Below the pieces are notes generated by a model. The model searched no databases. It saw nothing but the letters and a program-made list of their open reading frames with translations, and was not told the DNA's origin. A program made the translations under genes and the position numbers. A stretch of DNA of 64,000 nt, taken from positions 62,001-126,000 of the forward strand of contig CANQMR010000005.1 of the NCBI GenBank assembly GCA_947625015.1. The letters run 5' to 3'. This document shows, one piece after another, positions 56,095 through 63,937 of this stretch (the stretch's first letter is position 1; each line of letters starts with the position of its first letter). This DNA comes from an uncultured Lachnospiraceae bacterium (GTDB lineage: Bacteria > Bacillota > Clostridia > Lachnospirales > Lachnospiraceae).

Positions 56095-56235
56095 TTATTC
56101 ACTTCTCTCCGGTTGCTTGTCCAACCAATTCTCACCATCGTATTCTTCAATCTGATTTACTATTTTATTAAGAAAATTTCTTAAATACTCGTTATCTTCC
56201 TTTCCTTGGCATAATACATCTACAACCTGCCTGAT
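56095..56235 (-). pseudogene. Coding remnant upstream of the Nudix fusion
   Basis: About 46 codons without a start codon (..VVDVLCQGKEDNEYLRNFLNKIVNQIEEYDGENWLDKQ..) run to a TAA just before the Nudix gene. The composition looks coding. It begins at the edge of the 767-bp duplicate, so it is probably the tail of a gene cut when the duplicate was inserted. Confidence 0.45.
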
Positions 56236-56237
56236 TC

Positions 56238-56648
56238 TTATATTACTATTCCATTGCAATGGTCAATCTCATGCTGAATAATCTGTGCTGTCCACCCTGT
56301 ATACTTTCCGTGCTGTTTCTTAAAGTTCTGATCAAGATAATCCACTTCTATTTCCTGATATCTCGTGCATGGTCTAACGCCTTTCAGAGAAAGACATCCT
56401 TCCTCAGTCTGATATGCTCCGGATTTCTTTGTTATTACCGGATTTATCATTGCAAACTGAAATGGTCCGGCTGCTACTACAATGATATTCTTTTTTACCC
56501 CAATCATATTGGCAGCCATACCAACACAGTGTTCTAAATTTGCCCTAAATGTATCAAGCAAATCAGTCACAATCTGTTTATCTGCCTCTGTTGCATCCAC
56601 TGACTTCTGTGCCAGAAACAGCGGATCATGCATTATCTTCTTTACCAT
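56238..56648 (-). CDS. Peptide deformylase-like protein, copy 2
   Basis: 136 residues, differing from copy 1 at only a few positions (for example GVKK for GEKK after motif I and PVIT for PIIT). EEGCLSL and HEIDH are kept, and motif I again ends in Met. Full length and probably expressible. Start chosen as in copy 1. Confidence 0.82.
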   Translation of the reverse strand: MVKKIMHDPLFLAQKSVDATEADKQIVTDLLDTFRANLEHCVGMAANMIGVKKNIIVVAAGPFQFAMINPVITKKSGAYQTEEGCLSLKGVRPCTRYQEIEVDYLDQNFKKQHGKYTGWTAQIIQHEIDHCNGIVI

Positions 56649-56989
56649 TAATTCCATCCCTTCCATACATCAGGCTGATATCCAAGTGTAGATTGCTTTC
56701 CATTTCTTACTACCGGTGTTTTAATTACCTGCGGAATCTCAAGCACCTTTTCGAGCTTATCTTCATCTGCGGTATACTTAATAAGGGCAAGTAAATCCTT
56801 GTCTTTTCCATCCCAGTTAATCATATTTTAAAGACCTCCATTAGCCTGTACAACAGAAGTAAACTCTCCCTTACTCATGCCTTTTTCTTTCATATCAATA
56901 AACTGATATTTAATGCCACGCTCTTTGAAAAAACGCTCCGCCTTCTTAGTATCATTGCATTTCTTTGTTCCAAATATCTGTATATTCAT
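56648..56989 (-). pseudogene. ArsC/Spx-family protein, copy 2, broken by a stop
   Basis: The frame of copy 1 is kept over all 113 codons, but CTG-GAA of copy 1 has become CTT-TAA, giving a stop at 56828-56830 after about 53 residues. The remaining part is otherwise intact, so the damage is recent. Confidence 0.88.
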
Positions 56990-57002
56990 CTTCGTATTCC
57001 TC

Positions 57003-57019
57003 GTATAAATGATTATTTA
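57003..57019 (+). repeat. Inverted repeat of the hsdS switch, left copy
   Basis: GTATAAATGATTATTTA, 17 of 17 identical to the minus strand at 57595-57611. Within the hsdS frame it encodes INDYL. Probable crossover site of the neighbouring tyrosine recombinase. Confidence 0.85.
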
Positions 57020-57025
57020 CAACAG

Positions 57026-57589
57026 ATGGCTTATACCAAATACATGCATATGTTTTATGGGAAAAAATCCAATGGTAAGCTAGATGATATCATCGTTGAA
57101 CAGCCTAAATCTACTATTCAGGTAGGTGAGGCGAAAGAAGCATCGGGTACAGTGCCATTTTTTACAAGTGGCGAAGCAATTCTTAAGTGGCCAGAAGCAC
57201 TTACTACAGGACGTAATTGTTTCTTAAACACTGGTGGCAATGCTGATGTAAAGTTTTATGTAGGTGAATCTGCATATTCGACGGATACTTGGTGTATTAG
57301 TGCAAAAAATGATATGGCTGATTACCTTTACCTTCTTCTTGATAGCATCAGGCTTGAGTTGAATTTGAAATTTTTCCAAGGTACAGGACTTAAACATCTG
57401 CAAAAGCCAATACTTCGTGATAGACCAATCTATATTCCTTCAGATATTGAACTTAGAGAGTTTAACATCAAAGTCAAACCTTGGTTATCAATGATTTCAG
57501 ATAATATTCGTGAGTCGGAAGCGCTTATTTCATTAAGGGATTGGCTTTTACCAATGTTAATGAATGGGCAAGCTAGCATCCAAGACTAA
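57026..57589 (+). CDS. hsdS: HsdS second half (TRD2 and C-terminus), inverted, probably silent
   Basis: The coding frame is open from before 57003 (INDYLQQMAYTKYMHMFYGKKSNGK..) and holds the second target-recognition domain and the natural HsdS C-terminus (LRDWLLPMLMNGQASIQD). No ribosome site lies before the first ATG and no promoter was seen, so it is likely a silent cassette in this orientation. It converges with the first half, overlapping by four bases. Confidence 0.85.
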   Translation: MAYTKYMHMFYGKKSNGKLDDIIVEQPKSTIQVGEAKEASGTVPFFTSGEAILKWPEALTTGRNCFLNTGGNADVKFYVGESAYSTDTWCISAKNDMADYLYLLLDSIRLELNLKFFQGTGLKHLQKPILRDRPIYIPSDIELREFNIKVKPWLSMISDNIRESEALISLRDWLLPMLMNGQASIQD

Positions 57590-58131
57590 GCCACTAAATA
57601 ATCATTTATACAGTTGTTATTTCTTATTTTCCTATCAATAGCAGATAATGTTGCTGCAATTTTACTCTGCTCCTCATGACTTGGTAAATTTATTTCTATA
57701 TCGCCTAAAATATCAGTATTTAACGAAGCCATTGTAGACCCCACAGCAGAATTGTTTATCTTTGCTTTTACTGCATCAGTCAACAAATAATAAGATACAA
57801 AATCTGGAAGAACGAAAGAATCTGTAAACCTTACACGTATGCAATCAGAACCCTGCATCCAACCATCTTGCCCCTTTGTAATTAAACAATGTCTGTCAAC
57901 TGAACCTTTCCTTCCAAAGACAATATCTCCCTCTCTCAGCTTATGATCAGCCAATCTTTCCAATGTATCAATCCCAACATAATCAAGTCCTGTTGTAATA
58001 ATATCTCCATACCCTATATTTTTGACATTTATTACTGGTGTTCCCTCTAAAATATACTCGTTAGCACTAAACTGTGTGCCAAATGGACCTGTTTTTAATT
58101 CGGATATTTCTCTAAGTTTTACTGTTCTCAT
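57586..58131 (-). CDS. hsdS: HsdS first half (TRD1 and central repeat)
   Basis: 181-residue half specificity subunit of a type I restriction-modification system. It has one target-recognition domain (KTGPFGTQFSANEYILEGTPVINV, REGDIVFGRKGSVDRHCLI) and the central helical region (HEEQSKIAATLSAIDRKIRNNN), then INDYLVA and stop. Start at ATG 58131 behind TAGGAG, which overlaps the stop of the recombinase gene. Half-HsdS proteins can pair and function in some systems. No hsdM is in the window. Confidence 0.87.
   Translation of the reverse strand: MRTVKLREISELKTGPFGTQFSANEYILEGTPVINVKNIGYGDIITTGLDYVGIDTLERLADHKLREGDIVFGRKGSVDRHCLITKGQDGWMQGSDCIRVRFTDSFVLPDFVSYYLLTDAVKAKINNSAVGSTMASLNTDILGDIEINLPSHEEQSKIAATLSAIDRKIRNNNCINDYLVA
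57595..57611 (-). repeat. Inverted repeat of the hsdS switch, right copy
   Basis: Minus-strand GTATAAATGATTATTTA inside the 3' end of the first hsdS half, encoding INDYL in the same frame as the left copy. Flanking bases differ, so the identity is limited to 17 bp. Confidence 0.85.
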
Positions 58132-58141
58132 TGAACTTCTC

Positions 58142-59128
58142 CTATCCAATGTATTTTCTATGAGCAATCTTAACATTGCTCTGCTTAACCATTGCATATT
58201 GCAATGTTGTATCTATGCGTTGATGCCCTAACAATTTTTGTAATTGTTCTATTGGCATTCCTTTATCAATTGCTACTGTTGCCAGTGTTCTTCTGAATTT
58301 ATGTGGATGAACTTTCTCTATATTCAACCGCTTTCCCATTTCTCGAAGTCTCAGTTCTATTCCACCTATTTTCATTCGATTGTATGGTGCTTTAAGTGAT
58401 ACAAACAATGCATCATTATTATCTGTCCTTGAATCAAGATAATTCTGCAAATGTATCTTCGTTCTGGCATCAAAATATACCATTCGTTCCTTATCACCTT
58501 TACCAAACACAATACATTCTCTTTCATCAAAAGAAATATCGTCTCTGTTCAGTAGCACTAGTTCACCCACACGCATTCCTGTTGAAGCCAAAATATCAAT
58601 CAGTGCTAAGTCTCTAGGATTATCGCAGTTATCTCTCATAGATTCTAATTGTTCATCCGTGTATGTTTCCTTTATAGTACTAGCAGCCTTAATTCTATGT
58701 ATTCTGCGGACTGGACTTTTAATAATATAATCTTCATCCTCCAACCAAGCAAAAAAACTTGAAAATATCCTTCTAATATTATCAATTGTTACCTTGCTTG
58801 ATTGTTTCTCCTTTTGATATTCCGCCAAATAAGTTCTTAGATCTTCTGTAACTATTGTACAAACTGATTTTCCAATACTATCAATCATTTGCTGTATTGT
58901 ATTTTTATAGTATATCAGTGTTTTTTCTGAGCAACCTTCAATCCTTTTTGCAGATAGAAATATTTCCAAATAATCTACTTCTTCTTTCTCTTTATCAGCT
59001 TCTTGTTTGGCTTCAATGGATACATTATAAAGATATATCTCCAATGTAGTCTTCAACTTGCTTAATTGTTCATTATTAAGCGACGAAAGCATCTCTCTTA
59101 TAATCTCTGATATTATTTTCTCTTTCAT
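58142..59128 (-). CDS. Tyrosine recombinase of the hsdS switch (XerC-like)
   Basis: 328 residues: SAM-like core-binding domain (about 45-140) and catalytic domain with STGMRVGELV, HPHKFRRT, LGHQRIDTT and the nucleophile in LQYAMV, all present. It ends ten bases before hsdS and is its leading gene, the layout of known hsdS invertase loci. Start with AAGGAG ahead. Predicted to invert 57003-57611. Confidence 0.88.
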   Translation of the reverse strand: MKEKIISEIIREMLSSLNNEQLSKLKTTLEIYLYNVSIEAKQEADKEKEEVDYLEIFLSAKRIEGCSEKTLIYYKNTIQQMIDSIGKSVCTIVTEDLRTYLAEYQKEKQSSKVTIDNIRRIFSSFFAWLEDEDYIIKSPVRRIHRIKAASTIKETYTDEQLESMRDNCDNPRDLALIDILASTGMRVGELVLLNRDDISFDERECIVFGKGDKERMVYFDARTKIHLQNYLDSRTDNNDALFVSLKAPYNRMKIGGIELRLREMGKRLNIEKVHPHKFRRTLATVAIDKGMPIEQLQKLLGHQRIDTTLQYAMVKQSNVKIAHRKYIG

Positions 59129-59385
59129 GTGTTTCTCCTTTATATGTGAGAACCACCATGAAGTGGAGTTCTTGTATTTGCTCTCGCCACTTTCAAGAGT
59201 TATTTTTTATTGATTTGATAGACGGAAATCTTCTTATAAGCCCGCGCAAGTGTTTATAAAACCTCGCGAAAATGGCTTAAAATCAAGGTTTTCTGCATAT
59301 CGTCATTTATCTTGCCATATCTCCGTATAAGATGATTTTGTAAGACCGGGCACCATTTTGGCACCACAAATTATAGGAGGACGAC

Positions 59386-59748
59386 ATGAAAAACGTACTT
59401 TTAGACAAGGGTATTATACTCCCGTCCGGCGAAATCAGCAAGGATAAGGTAAACCTTGTAACCGGAGCAATCACGCAGCCATTCGCAGAAATGGTATGGG
59501 TAACGACAGGCGGCGACATGGAAACCGTAAACCGCTTGACCGACGTACTTGTTACCATGAACACCCCCGCCGACCGGGGGAAGCTGTTCAAAATCATAAA
59601 AATGCTCTATGGGCTTATGGGCTTGCCCTTTTCCGAGGAAGCCGAGCCTATGGACGCAGACCCCGCCGTTTTGGAATACTTCATTTTTTCCTTTACGGCA
59701 GACTTTGGCGAAGTCATACAAGACCTCATAGCCGAAGAAGCAGAATAA
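59386..59748 (+). CDS. Conserved protein at the start of the conjugative element
   Basis: 120-residue acidic protein (LLDKGIILPSGEISKDKVNLVTG, LYGLMGLPFSEEAEPMDADPAVLEYF) with no function I can name. First gene of the GC-richer plus-strand block, behind ATAGGAGG. The block resembles Tn1549-family elements in order, which suggests a role in element maintenance. Confidence 0.7.
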   Translation: MKNVLLDKGIILPSGEISKDKVNLVTGAITQPFAEMVWVTTGGDMETVNRLTDVLVTMNTPADRGKLFKIIKMLYGLMGLPFSEEAEPMDADPAVLEYFIFSFTADFGEVIQDLIAEEAE

Positions 59749-59958
59749 CGCACCGCACAGGCGGCGTTTCTCACTTCCCACAAGGAAGAACAGGAACGCC
59801 GCTTTTTTCATGCCCTTTGTTACGCAGTAGGCATGAAAAAGCCCTTGATTTACGCGGCTTTGCGGACGCGGTTTTCAGCGGATAAGGGATTGATACCTAA
59901 ACCCTCAAAATCGCGTTTCTATTGCGTAACAGGTATGCAGCAAAGGAGTGATGAAGCT

Positions 59959-60879
59959 ATGGCAGTTTTCAGAGTGGAGCGCAACAAGGGCTATACGGTT
60001 ATGAGCAACCACCACTTACGCAATAAGGAGCTATCCCTAAAGGCAAAAGGGCTGTTATCGCAAATGCTGTCCTTGCCAGAGGATTGGGACTACACCCTTG
60101 CGGGGCTGTCCTTTATCAACCGGGAGAAAATCGACGCTATCCGGGAAGCCGTTAAGGAACTGGAACGCGCCGGGTATATCGTGCGTTCAAGGGAACGCGA
60201 CGAGAAAGGACGCTTGCGCGGCGCAGATTATGTGATTTTTGAGCAGCCGCAGACCCCGCCTGTATCGGATTTACCTACATTGGAAAATCCAACATTGGAT
60301 AATCCAACGTTGGAAAAACCTACGCAGAAAAAACCTACGTTGGAAAATCCAACGCAATTAAATAAAGATATACAAAAGACTAACTTACCCAAAAAAGAAA
60401 AATCAAATATAGATTTATCAAGTACCGATTCCATTCCTATCCATTCCCTAAATCCCTTGCCTTACGACGGGGAAGCGGCAGAGCCGCCGGAACGGAAACG
60501 AAAGGAAGCGACAGACGCATACAGCGTTTATGAGGAAATCATCAAGGACAATATCGAGTACGACCATTTTGTACGCTACGGGCAGGTAGACAAAGACCGT
60601 CTGGACGAAATTGTTTCGATTATCCTTGAAACGGTATGCAGCAAGAGAAAGACAATCCGTATCGCCGGGGACGATTACCCGGCAGAGCTTGTCAAGGCAA
60701 AGTTTATGAAGCTCAACAGCAGTCACATTGAATTTGTCTTTGACTGCATGAAAGAGAATACCACCAAAATCCGCAACATCAAACAGTACCTTAAAGCGGT
60801 GCTGTTCAATGCGCCGAATACCATTGACAGCTACTATACCGCCCTTGTCGCTCACGACATGGCGACAGGCAAAATCTAA
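59959..60879 (+). CDS. Replication initiator-like helix-turn-helix protein (DUF6017 type)
   Basis: 306 residues. N-terminal winged helix (GYTVMSNHHLRNKELSLKAKG, EDWDYTLAGLSFINREKIDAIREAVKELE) as in phage and plasmid replisome organisers; a repetitive linker (PTLENPTLDNPTLEKPTQ); and a C-terminal DUF6017-like domain (YEEIIKDNIEYDHF, DELDEI-type helices, ENTTKIRNIKQYLKAVLFNAP). Start at ATG 59959 behind AAAGGAGTG. The frame opens earlier but without a ribosome site. Confidence 0.85.
   Translation: MAVFRVERNKGYTVMSNHHLRNKELSLKAKGLLSQMLSLPEDWDYTLAGLSFINREKIDAIREAVKELERAGYIVRSRERDEKGRLRGADYVIFEQPQTPPVSDLPTLENPTLDNPTLEKPTQKKPTLENPTQLNKDIQKTNLPKKEKSNIDLSSTDSIPIHSLNPLPYDGEAAEPPERKRKEATDAYSVYEEIIKDNIEYDHFVRYGQVDKDRLDEIVSIILETVCSKRKTIRIAGDDYPAELVKAKFMKLNSSHIEFVFDCMKENTTKIRNIKQYLKAVLFNAPNTIDSYYTALVAHDMATGKI
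60280..60352. repeat. Palindromic repeats inside the initiator-like gene
   Basis: TTGGAAAATCCAA at 60280-60292 and 60340-60352 and TTGGATAATCCAA at 60295-60307, with degenerate half copies between. They encode the Pro-Thr-Leu-Glu-Asn linker. They could be iterons of an origin within the gene, as in RepA_N-type plasmids, or only a by-product of the repeated peptide. Confidence 0.55.
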
Positions 60880-60893
60880 AGGAGGATTACCAC

Positions 60894-61118
60894 ATGGCAC
60901 AGAAAACAGGAGCTTTGATTTTTGACGAACAGACCGACCGCTACGACATTCGCTTTGACATTGCCGACTATTACGGCGGCTTGCATTGCGGAGAGTGTTT
61001 CGACGTATTCACAGGCGGCAAATGGAAGCCGACCCGCATTGAAATGAGCGCGGCGCAGGAATGGTACCTTGTGGGTATCCGCGCCGAGGATTTGAACGGC
61101 TTGCGCGTCCGTATCTAA
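60894..61118 (+). CDS. DUF5348-type small protein
   Basis: 74 residues (GALIFDEQTDRYDIRFDIADYYGGLHCGECFDVF, WYLVGIRAEDLNGLRVRI), a family regularly present in Tn1549-like elements. Function unknown. AAAGGAGG ribosome site. It lies between the initiator-like and PcfB-like genes. Confidence 0.82.
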   Translation: MAQKTGALIFDEQTDRYDIRFDIADYYGGLHCGECFDVFTGGKWKPTRIEMSAAQEWYLVGIRAEDLNGLRVRI

Positions 61119-61189
61119 AGCTTATGGGCGGCTACCGCAGCGGCGTACCACCCTAACACTATCAGACTACCGCGAAAGGAGGACGGTAA

Positions 61190-61666
61190 ATGCAAGATGA
61201 AATCAACGAAAAGACCATAGCCCTTTACATCAAGACCGGGAAGCTGACCGCGCAGACACTTCAAAAGGCTATGAAAACGCTGCTTGCACAGATGAAGAAG
61301 CAGAAAGACAAAACGCCGCAGGGCAAGCAGACCTTAAAGCAGCTTATGAAGCAGAACGCGAGAGTTTCCAACATTGAGATTACCGAGGGCAATATCAAAG
61401 CCTTTGAGAGTACGGCGAAAAAGTACGGTATCGACTTTGCGCTGAAAAAGGACACGACGGAAAACCCGCCCCGCTACCTTGTGTTTTTCAAAGGCCGCGA
61501 CGCTGACGTGCTGACCTCAGCCTTTAAGGAGTTTTCCGCAAAGAAGCTGACACAGGAGAAAAAGCCCTCTATCCGCAAGCTGCTTTCCTCTCTGAAAGAA
61601 AAGGCGGCGGGCTTGAACGCGCAGCGGGACAAGGTAAAGAACAAGGACAGGGAGGTATCGCTATGA
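61190..61666 (+). CDS. PcfB/DUF3801 conjugation protein
   Basis: 158 residues, rich in Lys, with ALYIKTGKLTAQTLQKAMKTLL and IKAFESTAKKYGIDFALKKD, typical of PcfB-family proteins that act with the coupling protein in conjugative transfer. AAAGGAGG precedes ATG. It overlaps virD4 by four bases. Confidence 0.88.
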   Translation: MQDEINEKTIALYIKTGKLTAQTLQKAMKTLLAQMKKQKDKTPQGKQTLKQLMKQNARVSNIEITEGNIKAFESTAKKYGIDFALKKDTTENPPRYLVFFKGRDADVLTSAFKEFSAKKLTQEKKPSIRKLLSSLKEKAAGLNAQRDKVKNKDREVSL

Positions 61667-61968
61667 AGCAGGAAGTCAAAAAGCTGCTTATCCTCAACCT
61701 GCCCTATCTGCTCTTTGTCTATCTGTTTGACAAGATAGGCGCAGCAATACGCCTTACCCCCGGCGCAGACGCAAGCGAAAAGCTCTTGCAGCTTGGGACG
61801 GGCTTTGCCGCCGCCTTTTCCAGTATCGCGCCGAGCCTGCACCCCGCCGATCTGCTTATCGGCATTGCGGGGGCGGTCATTATCCGGCTTGCCGTTTACA
61901 TGAAAGGCAAGAACGCGAAGAAGTACCGAAAAGGCATGGAATACGGTTCTGCACGTTGGGGTGCATAA
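61663..61968 (+). pseudogene. VirD4/TraG coupling protein, N-terminal fragment
   Basis: 101 residues: two membrane segments and the conserved pre-ATPase stretch GMEYGSARWG. Full-length VirD4 is about 600 residues. The frame ends at TAA right after this motif, and a large serine recombinase gene begins ~45 bases later, so the gene is split by an inserted element. The ATPase part must lie beyond the right edge if the insertion is simple. Without excision the conjugative element cannot transfer by itself. Confidence 0.85.
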
Positions 61969-62013
61969 TCTTAACTGTAAGCAACACCTATATTGACGCA
62001 GGAGGGTATGCAC

Positions 62014-63858
62014 ATGAATGATTACAGCAAAATAACAGCCCTTTACTCCCGCTTATCCGTGGGGGACGAGGACAGGGACGGCGGCGAGAGCAACAGCATA
62101 CAGAACCAGAAGAAATTTCTGGAAAGCTATGCCAGACAGTTAAAACTGACAAATATCCGGCACTACATTGACGATGATGAAAGCGGCAGATTTTTTGACC
62201 GCTCCGCCTACTCCCGCATGATAGAGGACGTGGAAAACGGCAAAATCGGCGTGTGTATTATGAAAGACATGACCCGTTGGGGGCGCGACTATCTCCAAGT
62301 GGGAAACGCTATGGAGATTTTCAGACGGAACAACGTGCGCTTTATCGCAGTAAACAACGGGATAGACAGCGAAAAGCCCGACACGTTGGAGTTTGCGCCG
62401 TTCATCAATATCATGTCAGAGTGGTATGCAAGGGACATCAGCAAGAAAGTAAAAACGGGCATCCGCACAAAGGGGACGAGCGGAAAGCCAATCGCAACCG
62501 AAGCCCCTTATGGATATGTAAAAGACCCCGACAATAAAGATTTTTGGATAGTTGACGAAGAAGCCGCCAAAGTTGTCCGCTTGATTTTCCGCCTGTTTCT
62601 GGACGGGAAAAACCGAAACCAAATCGCCGTATATCTGAAAAACGAACAAATCCCAACGCCCACATTCTACATGAAAGACCGGGGGCGGGGAACTTGTAAG
62701 AATAAGACGCTGAACGAGGATAACCGTTACAAGTGGAACAAAGCCACGCTGACCCATATCCTCACGCGGCAGGAGTATTGCGGCGATATAGTCAACTTCA
62801 AGACCGCAAAGCATTTCCGCGACAAACGGAACCACTATGTAGACAGAAGCCAGTGGCAGATTACAGAAAACGTGCATGAGCCAATTGTTGACCGCGCCGA
62901 TTTTGAAAACGTACAGCGGATTTTGGAAAACGCCCCTGTCAAGCGACCAAACGGGGACGGGGAAATCCACCCTTTGTCGGGCTTGCTTTTCTGTAAGGAC
63001 TGCGGCGCAAAAATGCACATACGGATAGATTACAGGAACGGCGGCAAACGGCACGTTGCCTTTTGCAGTGAGTACCACAAGGGGAAAGCCAGAAACCCGA
63101 AGTGCCATTCCCCGCACATCATGGACGCGGATTTACTCATGCAGACCGTTGCGGACGTGCTGAAAAAAATCGCGAAATACTCCATCAGCAACAGGGCGGA
63201 TTTTGAAGCCTTAGTGAAAAAGAGCCTTGACGTACAGCAGACCGACCGGACGAAGAAACAGCAGAAGCGCGTGCCGCAAGTCACAACACGGCTTGAACAA
63301 ATCGAAAAGGTTCTGGATAAGCTGTACGAGGACAACGCACTGGGCGCTATCCCGCAAGACCGTTATGAGCAGATGTCGCAGAAGTATTCAGAAGAATACT
63401 ATACACTGAAAGCGGAGCTTGCGGAAATCAAAGAGCAGTTGTCCGCATTTGAGAACGCGGGAGGGCGGGCGCAGAGGTTTGTGAAGCTGACAAAACGGTA
63501 TGCCGACTTTGCCGAACTCACCCCCGCCATTCTAAACGAATTTATCAGCAAAATCGAAGTGCATGAGCGCGACCAGAAGCGGGCGAGATACGCCATACAG
63601 CATATCGGGATATACTTCAACCATATCGGCAAATTTGAGAACGAACTGACACAGCTTGCAGAGCCGACAGAGCAGGAAATCAAAAAAATGCGGGAGGAAA
63701 TCGAAGAAGCGAAAAAGGAAAAGAGCCGCGCCTATCACCGTGAATATTCCAGAGCCTACCGCGCCAGAAACCGCGAACAGCAACGGGAGTACAACCGTAT
63801 CAAAGCGCGGGAATACAGAGCGAGAAAAAAGGCGCAAGCCGCCGCGTCTGCACAGTAA
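62014..63858 (+). CDS. Large serine recombinase of the element inserted in virD4
   Basis: 614 residues: catalytic serine in ALYSRLSVGDED, MKDMTRWGRDYLQVGNAME, recombinase domain, zinc ribbon (CKDCGAKMHIRIDYRN, CSEYHKGKARNPKC), coiled coil and a very basic Arg-rich tail (YRARNREQQREYNRIKAREYRARKKAQ). Start at ATG 62014, eight bases after AGGAGG. It is the likely integrase/excisionase of the element cutting virD4, and differs from the three recombinases at 33-38 kb. Confidence 0.93.
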   Translation: MNDYSKITALYSRLSVGDEDRDGGESNSIQNQKKFLESYARQLKLTNIRHYIDDDESGRFFDRSAYSRMIEDVENGKIGVCIMKDMTRWGRDYLQVGNAMEIFRRNNVRFIAVNNGIDSEKPDTLEFAPFINIMSEWYARDISKKVKTGIRTKGTSGKPIATEAPYGYVKDPDNKDFWIVDEEAAKVVRLIFRLFLDGKNRNQIAVYLKNEQIPTPTFYMKDRGRGTCKNKTLNEDNRYKWNKATLTHILTRQEYCGDIVNFKTAKHFRDKRNHYVDRSQWQITENVHEPIVDRADFENVQRILENAPVKRPNGDGEIHPLSGLLFCKDCGAKMHIRIDYRNGGKRHVAFCSEYHKGKARNPKCHSPHIMDADLLMQTVADVLKKIAKYSISNRADFEALVKKSLDVQQTDRTKKQQKRVPQVTTRLEQIEKVLDKLYEDNALGAIPQDRYEQMSQKYSEEYYTLKAELAEIKEQLSAFENAGGRAQRFVKLTKRYADFAELTPAILNEFISKIEVHERDQKRARYAIQHIGIYFNHIGKFENELTQLAEPTEQEIKKMREEIEEAKKEKSRAYHREYSRAYRARNREQQREYNRIKAREYRARKKAQAAASAQ

Positions 63859-63880
63859 AACCGAATAACCGACAGCCGAG

Positions 63881-63915
63881 AGGGATTTTCCAAATACGGG
63901 AAATCCCTTTTTCAC
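63881..63915 (+). terminator. Intrinsic terminator after the recombinase
   Basis: AGGGATTTTCC and GGGAAATCCCT form a stem with one G-T pair around AAATAC, followed by TTTTT. Confidence 0.8.
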
Positions 63916-63937
63916 GCCCAAAGAAAGGAGCGACCCA

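Larger units (their letters stand above)
56225..56991 (-). repeat. 767-bp duplicated segment, copy 2
   Basis: Second copy of 52573-53339. Its right edge lies 11 bases from the hsdS inverted repeat at 57003. The deformylase-like gene is intact; the ArsC-like gene has an in-frame stop. Confidence 0.88.
57003..57611. mobile_element. Invertible hsdS segment
   Basis: A 0.6-kb segment bounded by perfect 17-bp inverted repeats, holding the second half of an hsdS gene facing the first half. Inversion keeps frame across INDYL and would make a single HsdS of 368 residues (179 from the first half, 189 from the second). In the present orientation the first half ends two codons after the repeat with LVA and stop. 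Confidence 0.8.

Noticed and set aside
33157..57002. A single element bounded exactly by 33157 and 57002
   Set aside because: No matching 5' hsdR part or direct repeat was found at 57.0 kb; the right end may lie beyond the window, so I did not draw a complete element.
59129..59385. Attachment site or gene in the gap before the conjugative block
   Set aside because: The composition change falls here, but no repeat matching another place in the window was seen, so an end could not be fixed.
60228..60434. 68-codon minus-strand frame with repeated VGFSNVG words
   Set aside because: It is the complement of the palindromic linker repeats of the initiator-like gene; the repetition comes from the DNA repeats, not from a gene.
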